Made by a program: the position numbers and the translations under genes. A stretch of 62,938 bases of DNA from UBA1014 sp964344035. GTDB taxonomy: Bacteria; SAR324; NAC60-12. The stretch covers positions 1 to 62,938 of the forward strand of contig CAYFLK010000014.1 of the NCBI GenBank assembly GCA_964344035.1, read 5' to 3'. Position 1 is the first letter of the stretch, and the number at the start of each line of letters is the position of its first letter. This document shows, piece by piece, positions 8,907 through 18,245 of the stretch. The notes below the pieces were generated by a model. It did no database searches, had not been told where the DNA came from, and saw only the letters and a list, made by a program, of their open reading frames with translations.

Positions 8907-9905
8907 ATGAACGAGTATATGACACCTTCGCAAGCAGTTGTCAAGCCCTCCGGATCGGGGGACAAGGCCGTTTTGGGCGGCTTGCTGACCATGCTGCTGG
9001 CTGTGCCTCTGTTGCAGTTTGTCGGCAACTACAACTACGAGCTCCACCTGCTGCTCTACGCCTTCATGTACATCACCCTGACGAGCAGTTGGAACATCCT
9101 CGGCGGCTACGGCGGCTACATCTCTTTGAGTCACAACGTGTTCTTCTGCATCGGCGCCTATTTTTCCGGCTATGTGTTTGTCCGCTATGGCATCTCGCCG
9201 TTTTACACCGCGTGGGCTGCCGCAATCCTCGCAGCGGCCTTCGGGTTCGTCATCGGACTGATCACCCTCCGGGTGCGTGGTCCGGCCTTCATCATCTCCT
9301 CCATTGCCTTGGTGATGATCTTCCGCATCCTCTTTGATCACTGGGAACTGGTGGGCGCGGCCAATGGACTGACCCTGCCTTACAGCGACTTGGATATGCG
9401 TTGGGCGAAGATCCCACACTACTACGCATTCCTGACCTTGGCCGTCCTGGCCCTGCTGCTTTCCTGGTACGTCCGGAATTCGCGTTTCGGTCTGGCTCTC
9501 CGCGCGCTCTCGCACGACGAGGTGAAGTGCGAGGTGGCCGGAATAAACGTGCGTTTGGTGAAGGTGATCGCCTTTGCGCTCTCGACCTTCTTCGTGGGGG
9601 CTGCCGGGGCGATCTGGGGGGACTACCTGACCTACATCCGCCCCAACATCTTCCTCACCATCCTGATTGCCGCCAACATCGTGCTGATGTGCATCCTCGG
9701 CGGCAAGGGGACCGTGGCGGGGCCGGTGGTCGGCACGGTGGCGATGATCTTCTTCAACGAGTTCATCGTCGCCAATTTCGGGGCGTCGGAGTTGAACATC
9801 CTGCTCACGGGACTGCTGCTCGTCCTCACGCTGCGCTATTTCCCGGAAGGCATCGTGGGGTCGCTGAAGAAGCAGGGACGGCTTCCGGGCTTCCTGGACT
9901 GGTGA
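8907..9905 (+). CDS. livM: LIV-type ABC transporter permease
   Basis: A 332-residue inner-membrane permease, partner of LivH. It carries the typical GGYGGYISLSHNVFFCIGAY stretch and, towards the end, MCILGGKGTVAGPVVGTVAM, the LivM form of the coupling loop. About nine hydrophobic segments are visible. It completes the importer formed with the binding protein at 1592, and it runs straight into the first hydrolase gene seven bases later. Confidence 0.93.
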   Translation: MNEYMTPSQAVVKPSGSGDKAVLGGLLTMLLAVPLLQFVGNYNYELHLLLYAFMYITLTSSWNILGGYGGYISLSHNVFFCIGAYFSGYVFVRYGISPFYTAWAAAILAAAFGFVIGLITLRVRGPAFIISSIALVMIFRILFDHWELVGAANGLTLPYSDLDMRWAKIPHYYAFLTLAVLALLLSWYVRNSRFGLALRALSHDEVKCEVAGINVRLVKVIAFALSTFFVGAAGAIWGDYLTYIRPNIFLTILIAANIVLMCILGGKGTVAGPVVGTVAMIFFNEFIVANFGASELNILLTGLLLVLTLRYFPEGIVGSLKKQGRLPGFLDW

Positions 9906-9912
9906 GGAAAAC

Positions 9913-10986
9913 ATGGCAAAGGACGCGAGAATCCAAGCCGCGCTGTCACACTGGTCGGGACGGCTGATCACCAACGGTGTACCCTTGGCCGACTTTCAGG
10001 ACGTGACCGGGGCTGCCGAACGCTGGGAGGACTGGTGTTCCGGATGGTCGGCACGGGGGGCGGTGCATCGGGAGTTGGGGCAGACGGCGCTGGCAGAGGA
10101 ACGCTGGCTTTCGGCGGGCGAGCATCTGACAACCGCTGCCTTGTGCTATCACTTCGGCAAGTTCCTGTTCGTGGAGCATCCGGAACAGATGCGGGCCGCC
10201 CATGAGCAGGCGGTGGCATGCCTCAAGCTGGCCTTGCCGCATCTGTGCCCGCCCGGAGAGCGCGTGGCCATTCCATACGAGGGGACGGTACTTTACGGCA
10301 ACCTGCGACGCCCCGCCGGGGTGGAGCGCCCACCCGTCGTGATCATGGTTATGGGTCTCGACAGCGCCAAGGAGGAAATGGGAACCAACGAGCGCCTGTT
10401 TCTGGAGCGTGGCCTCGCCACCCTCGCCTTCGACGGTCCCGGACAGGGCGAGGCGGAATACGAACTGCCGATCTGCCCGGAATACGAACGCCCGGTTTCC
10501 ACGGTGGTGGATTATCTCACCAGTCTAGACGACCTCGACAGCGAGCGCATCGGGCTTTGGGGGGTCAGTTTGGGCGGCTACTACGCGTCACGCGCCGCCG
10601 CCTTCGAGCGGCGCATCCGGGCCTGCATCGCCCTCTCGGGCCCCTTCGACTGGGCTGAGTGCTACTTGCAGTTGCCGCCCCTGACCCGCACCGCCTTCCT
10701 GCATCGGGCGCGATGCAAGGATGACGCGGAAGGCCGGGAGTTTGCCACCCGCATGACGCTGGCCGGAGTCGCCGGGCGCATCACCTGCCCGCTCTACATC
10801 GTCGCCGGAAAGCTGGATCGGGTGATTCCCCACCAGCAATGCCTGCGGCTGGCGCAGGAAGCCTCCGGACCCGTCACCCTGAACCTGATCGAGGACGGTA
10901 CCCACGTCGCCAACAACCGGGGCTACAAGTACCGTCCGGCCTCCGCCGACTGGACGTTGCGGCAGCTTGTCGGAGATTCCGCATGA
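9913..10986 (+). CDS. Alpha/beta hydrolase, dihydroxypseudooxynicotine-hydrolase-like
   Basis: A 357-residue alpha/beta hydrolase with a helical N-terminal region of about 120 residues before the catalytic fold, an arrangement like that of 2,6-dihydroxypseudooxynicotine hydrolase, a C-C bond hydrolase. The nucleophile elbow is GVSLGG with Ser219. The acid is likely the Asp in AGKLDRVIP and the base the His in DGTHVANN. The loop MGLDSAKEE probably forms part of the oxyanion region. The stop overlaps the next start in ATGA, and the next gene is a clear paralogue. Placed directly after the importer genes, it is likely a core catabolic enzyme. Substrate unknown. Confidence 0.85.
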   Translation: MAKDARIQAALSHWSGRLITNGVPLADFQDVTGAAERWEDWCSGWSARGAVHRELGQTALAEERWLSAGEHLTTAALCYHFGKFLFVEHPEQMRAAHEQAVACLKLALPHLCPPGERVAIPYEGTVLYGNLRRPAGVERPPVVIMVMGLDSAKEEMGTNERLFLERGLATLAFDGPGQGEAEYELPICPEYERPVSTVVDYLTSLDDLDSERIGLWGVSLGGYYASRAAAFERRIRACIALSGPFDWAECYLQLPPLTRTAFLHRARCKDDAEGREFATRMTLAGVAGRITCPLYIVAGKLDRVIPHQQCLRLAQEASGPVTLNLIEDGTHVANNRGYKYRPASADWTLRQLVGDSA

Positions 10987-12035
10987 CGGACGAAAACCGG
11001 CTGGCCCAAGTCGTCAACCACTGGCTACCGCGCATCGAGGCCGCCGGAATCCCGACGGCCACCGCACAGGTAATCATCCGGAACGCCGGGGAGTGGCCGA
11101 ACTGGTGCCGCAGTTGGTGCGCCGCCGGGGAACGACAACTGGCGCTGGCCGAAGAGGCGGAAGCCTCCGGCTGGCACTTGACTGCTGGAGAATCCTATGC
11201 GCGGGCCGCGCTCTGCTTCCACTTCGCCCAATTCATGTTCTTTGATGACTTGGAGCAGAAGCAGGCGGCGACGGTAGCCAAGCTCGCCGCGTTTGCCCGC
11301 GCCGCGCCGTTGCTCGACCCTCCGGTGGAAACGCTTGGATTTGAGGTTCCGGGAGGCCGACTCAAGGCGCATCTGCGCCTGCCTGCATCCGATCCCGCGC
11401 CGTTGGTCATCCTCCTTCCCGGCTCGGATTCGACCAAGGAGGAATTCCCCTCGGTGGAGCATCACTTCCTGCGCCGGGGGCTGGCCACGCTTTCGCTCGA
11501 CGGCCCCGGACAAGGGGAGGGACGTTCGCTGGGGCCGCTGCGCGGGGACATCGGCCCGCAACTGGCGGCAGTGGCCGAGGCGATTCGCAAGCAATCGGGA
11601 ATCGCGGCGAAACGCCTTGGCTTGGTGGGCATGGCCTTCGGCGGGCACCTCGCATTGCGGGCGGCGGCGGCTGTTCCGGGACTGGGCGGCGTGGTCTCGA
11701 TGAACGGCTTTCACTCCCTTGAGGCGATGTGGGACGCCTTCCCGCCCGTCTATCGCGCCAATTTGCTGTTTGCGCTTGGAGTCACCGTCGAGACGGAAGC
11801 CCGGAAGCAGGCACAAGACTTCACGCTGGAAGGCGCTGCGCCGCCGGACTGCCCCGCGCTGGTCCTGCACGGAGGCCGCGACCGCATCTTTCCGGTCGAG
11901 GAGGCCCGCCGCTCGACGGATTTCGCCCAAGGCGAATGCGTCATCCTCCCGGAAGGGAACCACGTCTGCAACAACCTCCCCTGGCGCTACCGCCCCCTGA
12001 TGGCGGACTGGCTGGCCGGGAAGCTATCGGCCTGA
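10983..12035 (+). CDS. Alpha/beta hydrolase paralogue lacking the catalytic serine
   Basis: A 350-residue paralogue of the preceding gene; I chose the ATG at 10983 that overlaps the upstream TGA. The N-terminal helical region (HFAQFMFFDD against HFGKFLFVEH) and the alpha/beta fold align along their length. The nucleophile elbow reads GMAFGG, so the serine is Ala218, although the acid (GGRDRIFP) and histidine (EGNHVCNN) positions are kept. By established mechanism such a protein should not hydrolyse by the usual route. It may be a regulatory or structural partner of the active paralogue, or use a different chemistry. Translational coupling supports a heteromer. Confidence 0.82.
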   Translation: MTDENRLAQVVNHWLPRIEAAGIPTATAQVIIRNAGEWPNWCRSWCAAGERQLALAEEAEASGWHLTAGESYARAALCFHFAQFMFFDDLEQKQAATVAKLAAFARAAPLLDPPVETLGFEVPGGRLKAHLRLPASDPAPLVILLPGSDSTKEEFPSVEHHFLRRGLATLSLDGPGQGEGRSLGPLRGDIGPQLAAVAEAIRKQSGIAAKRLGLVGMAFGGHLALRAAAAVPGLGGVVSMNGFHSLEAMWDAFPPVYRANLLFALGVTVETEARKQAQDFTLEGAAPPDCPALVLHGGRDRIFPVEEARRSTDFAQGECVILPEGNHVCNNLPWRYRPLMADWLAGKLSA

Positions 12036-12039
12036 AGCA

Positions 12040-14322
12040 TCAGCCGGACTGTCGCGCCGTGCGGAGCAACTGCCAGATTCGCTGCGGGGTGGCGGGTATG
12101 GGGATGTCGGTTATCCCGAAGCCTGAGAGGGCGTCTGCGATAGCGTTGACCACGGCAGGCAGCCCCCCTACGGTCCCGCCCTCGCCACCGCCCTTGACCC
12201 CGAGTGGATTTGTCGGAGAGGGATGAGGGTTTTCGCCAACGGCGAAGCTTGGGAAGTCGTCGGCGCGGGGCATGGCATAGTCCATGAAACTGCCGGTGAG
12301 CACTTGTCCGCTTTTAGACTCATACACCAGTTCTTCCAGCAGGGCCTGACCCGCGCCCTGAGCGATACCTCCGTGCAGTTGCCCTTCGACAATCTTGTGG
12401 TTCAAGGGAGCGCCAACATCCTCCACGACGGCGTAGCGATCCACCCGGACTATCCCGGTTTCCGGGTCCACCTCGACCTCGGCTACATGGCAGCCACAGG
12501 GAAATGTTGGCGCTTCCGGAGTATAAGTTTCTGATGCTTCCAGTGGTTCCACAGCGGCCAGTTCCCACAGAGAAACCCGTTTGCCTGATGATGAATTGAA
12601 GACGCCATCCTCAAATACAAAATCGTCCCGGGAGACGTCCAGCATTGCTGCAGCACGTTTGCGCGCTTCCGACAAAATCTTCACAGCCGCTCCGGTGATC
12701 GCCATTCCGGCGAGACCGGCGGTACGGGAACCGAAGGTGCCAACCCCGGCGATCACGATTCCGGTATCGCCCGTTTGATAGTCAATGCACTCAGGATCAA
12801 CCCTAAGGTGTTCTGCGAGCAGGGTTCGGAAAACCGTCGCGTGGCCCTGTCCCTGCGAAACCGCCCCGCATTCCAGCCGCACCAGTTTTTCGACTTCAAT
12901 GGTGATCCGTGCAGATTCATTCATGCTTGCCATCGAACGGGCGACTACATTGGCGATCCCGCGTCCACGCAGCAGGCCACGCGCCTGCGAATCTGCCTTG
13001 CGTGCGGACCAGCCCTCGACGTCCGACAACTGCAACGCCTGTTTCAGGTTGCCTGCATAATCCCCGCTGTCATAGGAAAAACCAAGGGGGGTGGTCCAGG
13101 GTAGTTCGTCATGACCGATCGTGTTGCGCAGGCGCAGTTCAACGGGGTCCATGCCGATCTGTGCAGCCGCAACCTCCACCAGGCGTTCGATGAAAAGGGC
13201 TGCTTCAGGGCGTCCGGCGCCGCGGTAGGGAGAGATGGAACCGGTATTGGTGTGCACCCCCCGCATTGTCACATGAGCTTCCGGAATGCGATAGACTCCA
13301 ATGCTTCCGGGCATGTTTTGCACCGGCAGCGTCCCCCTTACAGACACGTAAGCGCCGACGGCCATCAACCCCTCCATCTTGAGGGCCAGCATGCGGCCCT
13401 TTGCGTCCAACCCTAGTGTTCCTGAGATGATCACATCCCGGCCATGATCATCACTCAAAATACTTTCGCTGCGTTCCGCCACCCAGCGCACTGGACATCT
13501 TAGACGCTTGGACGCCCACAAACAGGCGGCGTATTCCGGATAGGTCTGCCCCTTCATGCCGAAGCTGCCCCCGATATCCTTGCAGATCACCCTCAGTCGT
13601 GATTCCTCGATTTGGAGTGAATGTACGGCCAGCAATCTGCGTGTCTGCCATGGCGCCTGCACCGGGGCGTAAAGAGTATAATCTCCTGATTCCCGATCAT
13701 AATACGCCAGACAGGTGCGGGGTTCTATGGGGTTTGCACTTGCACGGGGAACATTTAGCCTGAGCTTGATCAGGTGGGCGGCTTCAGTCAACGCGTTTTC
13801 CGTTGCCGTCGAATCTCCCTCCTCCCAGCAGAAGCTCTCGTTGTCCGGCAGCTCCGGCCAAATACGCGGAGCGTCAGGAGTCAGCGCCTCGGCAAGATCC
13901 ACAACCTGTGGAAGTTCCTCCCACTCGATCTCCACCGCATCTGCCGCATCCCGGGCGGTCTCCGCCTTTTCCGCCACCACAAGTGCCACGGCATCACCAA
14001 CGAAGCGGACTCGTGGATATGACAATGGAAAGTAGGGCGGCACAAACATCTCCTCTCCTCCGCTGCGCCGACGGAGGATGAGGGGTGGTATCGTACCCAG
14101 GCCGTCTGCCAATGCGTCTGCCCCGGTTAGTATCCCCAGTACGCCTGGCCGGTCAAGCGCAACTGATGTATCGATGCTGCGGATTTCCGCATGGGCGAAT
14201 GGGGAACGCACAAAAACAGCAGCAGCTGCGCCTGCCAAGGAAATGTCGGCGGTGTAACAACCTCTTCCGCGGAGAAAATCCTCGTCTTCGTATCGCTGCC
14301 GGGAACCGGCTTTGGGGGACAT
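12040..14322 (-). CDS. Molybdenum hydroxylase large subunit (xanthine dehydrogenase / CoxL-like form II)
   Basis: A 760-residue molybdopterin-binding subunit of the xanthine oxidase family, which hydroxylates aldehydes or N-heterocycles with water-derived oxygen. SPYRGAGRPEA is the form II active-site loop rather than the AYRCSFR loop of true CO dehydrogenase. GGSFGMKGQ and GGIAQGAGQALLEE are the usual cofactor and catalytic glutamate motifs. Typical partners, an FAD subunit and a 2Fe-2S subunit, are not present in the window. It is divergent in orientation from the hydrolase pair, whose 3' end it meets tail to tail, and its start is one base beyond the stop of the dehydrogenase gene at 14324. 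Confidence 0.9.
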   Translation of the reverse strand: MSPKAGSRQRYEDEDFLRGRGCYTADISLAGAAAAVFVRSPFAHAEIRSIDTSVALDRPGVLGILTGADALADGLGTIPPLILRRRSGGEEMFVPPYFPLSYPRVRFVGDAVALVVAEKAETARDAADAVEIEWEELPQVVDLAEALTPDAPRIWPELPDNESFCWEEGDSTATENALTEAAHLIKLRLNVPRASANPIEPRTCLAYYDRESGDYTLYAPVQAPWQTRRLLAVHSLQIEESRLRVICKDIGGSFGMKGQTYPEYAACLWASKRLRCPVRWVAERSESILSDDHGRDVIISGTLGLDAKGRMLALKMEGLMAVGAYVSVRGTLPVQNMPGSIGVYRIPEAHVTMRGVHTNTGSISPYRGAGRPEAALFIERLVEVAAAQIGMDPVELRLRNTIGHDELPWTTPLGFSYDSGDYAGNLKQALQLSDVEGWSARKADSQARGLLRGRGIANVVARSMASMNESARITIEVEKLVRLECGAVSQGQGHATVFRTLLAEHLRVDPECIDYQTGDTGIVIAGVGTFGSRTAGLAGMAITGAAVKILSEARKRAAAMLDVSRDDFVFEDGVFNSSSGKRVSLWELAAVEPLEASETYTPEAPTFPCGCHVAEVEVDPETGIVRVDRYAVVEDVGAPLNHKIVEGQLHGGIAQGAGQALLEELVYESKSGQVLTGSFMDYAMPRADDFPSFAVGENPHPSPTNPLGVKGGGEGGTVGGLPAVVNAIADALSGFGITDIPIPATPQRIWQLLRTARQSG

Positions 14323-14323
14323 G

Positions 14324-15280
14324 TCAGTCTGTTTCCAACCCGGTTTCTACCTTGACGTTCTCCGGCTCCAGCACCATCCCTGCCTGCTGAGCCACGGTTT
14401 CCAGCAGGGCGCTGAAGTCGGCAGCAAGGTAGCCTGCTGGATCAGGTTTTGATTGGGCGGAGCCAAAATGCCCCTGCAGGGCCTCCCGGGTTGCGGCGGT
14501 CACGGGCATCGCCACCTCAAGTTCTCGGCCCGCAGAGAGGCCCAGGTCGAGGTCCTTGCGCAACAGACTTGGGGTGAAGGTAGTGGTCCAATCCAAATTC
14601 ACAAGTGCCGGGGACTTGTAGCGGCTGAAAATTGACCCCATCACGCTGTTGTTGATGAAGGCGAGGAAAGCGTGTCGCGGAACCCCTGCCTTTTCCGCAA
14701 GAATGGTGATCTCAGCGAGGCTTTGAATGTAGGTGCCCAGCAGCACATTGTGCGCGATCTTGCAGAAGCGGGCCAGTTCACCTTCTCCGACATAAGAAAC
14801 TCCCTGCAGGGAGTAACAGCCGATGAGTTCCTCCACCTGATCGAATGCCGATTTTGGTCCGGACACAACAGATGAGAGCTTGCCTGCCTTAACGCACTTG
14901 GCATTGCCGCTGACCGGAGCAGCGAGGAACCTACCACCGCGTTTCTCAATCCGCGCACGCAGTTCGGAAGACTGATCAGCCCCGATGCTGGAACAGTCAA
15001 CCAGTATTCCCGGGGTTGTTGAACCGGACATTACTCCGGATTCACCGAAGTATACATTTTCCAGGTCTCTCCCGGTTCCCACCATTGTAAAAAGCACATC
15101 AACGCTGCTCAGTTCCCTTGGAAAATTTACGACCGTCGCTCCTCTGGCAGCCATGGGCTCAGTTTTTGACTTGGTACGGTTCCAAATCGCCAGCTCGTGC
15201 CCAACCGCAATCAGCTTTTCGACCATTGGTATACCCATGCGTCCAAGCCCAATCCAGCCTATTTTTTGTGATACTGCCAT
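14324..15280 (-). CDS. Beta-hydroxyacid dehydrogenase (3-hydroxyisobutyrate dehydrogenase family)
   Basis: A 318-residue NAD(P)-dependent dehydrogenase. The N-terminal Rossmann motif is GLGRMGIPMVEKL, followed by NRTKSK, where the Arg suggests NADP. The substrate motif DCSSIG and the glycine-rich APVSGNAKCVKAGKL are in place. Catalytic lysine is in FCKIAHN. The C-terminal all-helical domain is complete. It is upstream of, and nearly touches, the molybdenum hydroxylase gene on the same strand, so a shared transcript with it and with the OsmC gene is likely. Confidence 0.9.
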   Translation of the reverse strand: MAVSQKIGWIGLGRMGIPMVEKLIAVGHELAIWNRTKSKTEPMAARGATVVNFPRELSSVDVLFTMVGTGRDLENVYFGESGVMSGSTTPGILVDCSSIGADQSSELRARIEKRGGRFLAAPVSGNAKCVKAGKLSSVVSGPKSAFDQVEELIGCYSLQGVSYVGEGELARFCKIAHNVLLGTYIQSLAEITILAEKAGVPRHAFLAFINNSVMGSIFSRYKSPALVNLDWTTTFTPSLLRKDLDLGLSAGRELEVAMPVTAATREALQGHFGSAQSKPDPAGYLAADFSALLETVAQQAGMVLEPENVKVETGLETD

Positions 15281-15322
15281 TCATTTCTCCTTAAGAATTC
15301 TATTAGTTGATCGCGTTTTCAA

Positions 15323-15814
15323 TCAGTTTGTGGGCTTGCGCATCCACAGGCATTCCAGCTTCACCCCCGCATCCCTGATCAGGTTGAATACCGGACAGCG
15401 TGCTTCGGTTTCCGATACCACTTCTGAAAGTCTTTCCTCAGTCTCTTCCGTGGAAACTATAGCTTGAACACGAACCGTGTGGAAATGGGGTCTCACCCCT
15501 CGCACTCCAAGCCGACCCCGGATATCTATTTTGAAATCCGCCTCGAACTGGATACCGGAATAATTGAAGTCCATCTCCTTGGCGGTGCGGTTGAAAGTCA
15601 CCGCCTCGCATCCGCAAAGGCATCCGAGTACACCTTGAAGTGGGGACGGGCCCAACCCTCCGCCCCCGTGTGCTTCCGGTTCGTCCAGCATGAACGAACC
15701 GAATTCGCCGAAATCAATGGTGGTGGACATGTTGGCCGGGTTTGTTGCTGTCAGCATCTTACGCCGGATGATCGGTTTGTCGAGATTCAAGGCAGGTTTG
15801 ATGGTTTTATTCAT
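15323..15814 (-). CDS. OsmC/Ohr family protein
   Basis: A protein of about 163 residues from the ATG at 15814; a GTG five codons earlier is possible, but AGGTG lies between the two. The OsmC fold is recognised from GPSPLQGVLGCLCGCEAVTF with the first reactive cysteine region and EARCPVFNLI with the second. Family members reduce organic hydroperoxides through these two cysteines. It is the first gene of a minus-strand run with the dehydrogenase and molybdenum hydroxylase, consistent with protection from peroxide formed in the pathway. Confidence 0.85.
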   Translation of the reverse strand: MNKTIKPALNLDKPIIRRKMLTATNPANMSTTIDFGEFGSFMLDEPEAHGGGGLGPSPLQGVLGCLCGCEAVTFNRTAKEMDFNYSGIQFEADFKIDIRGRLGVRGVRPHFHTVRVQAIVSTEETEERLSEVVSETEARCPVFNLIRDAGVKLECLWMRKPTN

Positions 15815-15829
15815 AATGTTGCGGATCAC

Positions 15830-16251
15830 CTGTATATTTCACGATTTTTTTGATAAACCGCTGATTTTCATGCTTGGAGTACTCGTTATCGCAGGAAACT
15901 ACATGCCCCGCAACCGCACCCTCAATTTAAAAACCATAATGAGCATGACTGAAGAGCCATTTCGACTCACGACAAACCCTAATACATTGCTATATTGGAG
16001 ACAAGTTAAATAACCTTCAAATGAGATGATTTTTTTTGTATAAGGTGAAACCATTTCCAGATTTCCAATGTGGATTGGAAGTAAATATTATTTCTTGAAG
16101 ATACTGGGTAATTACTTTATCTTGTTCATTCAAAATAGACGTAAAAGCCATCAGCGGCCTCTTGCCAGAAATATAGTAATTCATTTTATTTCTCAATTGC
16201 CTTCTTATTATAACTGTAAACACCTGAATATTATAATTTTTGCAAATAAAT
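15830..16251. other. AT-rich intergenic spacer
   Basis: This stretch of about 420 bases has no convincing gene. It is strikingly AT-rich compared with the genes on its left and matches the composition of the operon on its right, so the left edge of a transferred segment probably lies near 15830. It must contain the promoter of the 2-oxoacid dehydrogenase operon, but I cannot single out a strong -35/-10 pair. Confidence 0.5.
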
Positions 16252-17235
16252 ATGTGCAGCCATAATAACAGCCGTCAAGACCGGGACCACATAAAATTCT
16301 ATAAAAATATGCTTAGGATCCGTGTTTTCGAAGAACATGCAAATCAACTTTATCTGTCCGGGAAAATGCCGGGACTGACACACATGTATGCAGGTCAGGA
16401 AGGAGTTGCGGTAGGAGTCTGTGAAGCACTGGAGAAAACCGATTACATTACTAGTACCCATAGGGGTCATGGTCATTGCCTGGCCAAAGGGGCGGAACTC
16501 AAATATATGTTTTGTGAACTTCTCGGCAAAGCAGAGGGTTATTGTGGTGGTAAAGGAGGTTCCATGCATATTGCCGATCAGGAAAACGGCAACCTCGGAG
16601 CAAATGCAATTGTAGGCGGGAGTGCCGGAATTGCAACAGGTGCCGCTATGTCTTCGAAGCGGCTGGGATCAAATAGAGTTGTCGTTTGCTTCTTTGGTGA
16701 TGGCGCCCTAGGACAGGGGCTGCTTTACGAAGTCATGAACATGGCTTCTTTATGGGGCCTGCCTGTTATATATGCGTGTGAAAACAACTTGTATGGAGAA
16801 TATACACATTACAAGGAAATTACTTCCGGAGACATTTTAAACCGGGCAAGGGGATTCGGCATAGAAGCATTTGAAGTGGATGGGCAGGACGTGATTGCTG
16901 TGAACAATTTATCACTTGAACTCGTAAAGAGAACTCGCAGAGGGGAAGGCCCTTTCTTTGTGACCTTCAACACATACCGCTACTATGGGCATCACGTTGG
17001 TGATATTAACCGCAGTTATTACCGAAAAAAAGAAGAAGAAGAGTTTTGGAAAAACGAACGTGATCCGATAAGAATATTAGCTGATTTTATTGTTGACAAA
17101 AAATATTCCACTAAAGAGGAACTTACAAATATTGAGAATGCCGTAAGACAGGAAGCAGCACAAGCTGTAGAATATGCAATTGATGCTCCATATCCTTCTA
17201 CAGAATCAGTGAAACAACACGTTTTTGTTGAGTGA
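16252..17235 (+). CDS. 2-oxoacid dehydrogenase E1 alpha subunit (acetoin/pyruvate type)
   Basis: A thiamine-diphosphate-dependent decarboxylase subunit of about 327 residues from the ATG at 16252; an upstream TTG could add four residues. The TPP motif runs from GDGALGQG to CENN, and HRGHGHCLAKG and GGKGGSMH are the expected substrate and interface segments. Length and order match the E1 alpha of acetoin or pyruvate dehydrogenase complexes. E1 beta begins 26 bases after its stop. Codon use is AT-rich, unlike neighbours on either side, suggesting horizontal acquisition. Confidence 0.92.
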   Translation: MCSHNNSRQDRDHIKFYKNMLRIRVFEEHANQLYLSGKMPGLTHMYAGQEGVAVGVCEALEKTDYITSTHRGHGHCLAKGAELKYMFCELLGKAEGYCGGKGGSMHIADQENGNLGANAIVGGSAGIATGAAMSSKRLGSNRVVVCFFGDGALGQGLLYEVMNMASLWGLPVIYACENNLYGEYTHYKEITSGDILNRARGFGIEAFEVDGQDVIAVNNLSLELVKRTRRGEGPFFVTFNTYRYYGHHVGDINRSYYRKKEEEEFWKNERDPIRILADFIVDKKYSTKEELTNIENAVRQEAAQAVEYAIDAPYPSTESVKQHVFVE

Positions 17236-17260
17236 ATATTTAAACCGGAATACTGCAGAA

Positions 17261-18244
17261 ATGCGTGAGATATCATTTGCAAAAGCTGTCAATGAAGCCT
17301 TGGCCGAGGAACTACGCCGTGATCATACAGTATTATTGCTGGGTGAAGATGTGGCGGAAGCAGGAACTCCATTTAAGGTACTGTCCGGTCTGGTTGAGGA
17401 ATTCGGCACTGACAGGATCATTGATACACCAATTTCTGAAGCAGGTTTTACAGGAATTGCAGTAGGTGCTGCGATGACAGGAAGCAGACCTGTTGTAGAT
17501 ATCATGTTTGGAGATTTTTTAACTCTTGTCATGGACCAACTTGTTAACCAGGCTGCAAAGATACACTACATGTCAGGAGGCAAACTTAAAGTGCCTTTGG
17601 TACTGAGAACCAACTTAGGTGCAACACGCAGATCCGCTGCTCAACACAGCCAGAGTCTGCATGCATGGCTGGCACACATTCCGGGACTGAAACTGGCATT
17701 ACCATCTTCCCCGAATGATGCGAAAGGTTTGCTCAAAACTGCGATCAGGGATGACAACCCGGTTATCATTATCGAAGACAAATTGATGTACCAGGAAAAG
17801 GGAACCGTGCCTGAAGATGAATACCTTGTTCCATTTGGCAAAGCAAATACCCTCAGAAATGGTACCGACATCACATTGATCGGAACTAGTTCAATGGTAC
17901 AGGTTGCAGTCGAAGCAGCAGACAGACTAAAAATGGAGGGTATTTCTTGTGATGTGATTGACCCGCGCACACTGGTCCCTCTTGATGAGGAGACAATGAT
18001 TGAATCCGCAAAAAAAACCGGGCATGTGATCATCATCGATGAAGGGCACCAAAACTATGGCGTCACGGGTGAATTAGCCAGCAGAATATCGAACAATGCG
18101 TTCTATTATCTTGATGCACCCGTTCAAAGAATGGGAGCAATGGATGTCCCCGTTCCTTTTTCACCTGTGCTTGAGGATCTTACCGTTACTGCTCCAAAGG
18201 ATGTAGTGGAGTGTGCAAGGTCGGTTTTACGGAAAGAAATTTGA
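17261..18244 (+). CDS. 2-oxoacid dehydrogenase E1 beta subunit
   Basis: A transketolase-like subunit of about 327 residues. I prefer the ATG at 17261, opening MREISFAKAVNEAL, over an upstream TTG. Motifs are GEDVAEAGTPFK, the DTPISEAGFTGIAVGAA segment and the C-terminal transketolase domain with DPRTLVPLDEETM and DEGHQNYG. With E1 alpha it forms the heterotetramer that decarboxylates the oxoacid and acylates the lipoyl domain of E2. It is followed after one base by the E2-like gene. Confidence 0.92.
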   Translation: MREISFAKAVNEALAEELRRDHTVLLLGEDVAEAGTPFKVLSGLVEEFGTDRIIDTPISEAGFTGIAVGAAMTGSRPVVDIMFGDFLTLVMDQLVNQAAKIHYMSGGKLKVPLVLRTNLGATRRSAAQHSQSLHAWLAHIPGLKLALPSSPNDAKGLLKTAIRDDNPVIIIEDKLMYQEKGTVPEDEYLVPFGKANTLRNGTDITLIGTSSMVQVAVEAADRLKMEGISCDVIDPRTLVPLDEETMIESAKKTGHVIIIDEGHQNYGVTGELASRISNNAFYYLDAPVQRMGAMDVPVPFSPVLEDLTVTAPKDVVECARSVLRKEI

Positions 18245-18245
18245 A

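Noticed and set aside
8502..9974. 490-codon minus-strand frame opposite livHM
   Set aside because: Charged, low-complexity product with no ribosome-binding site; antisense shadow of the permease genes.
12040..14322. True CO dehydrogenase (coxL form I)
   Set aside because: The active-site loop reads PYRGAGR, not the AYRCSFR loop of form I enzymes.
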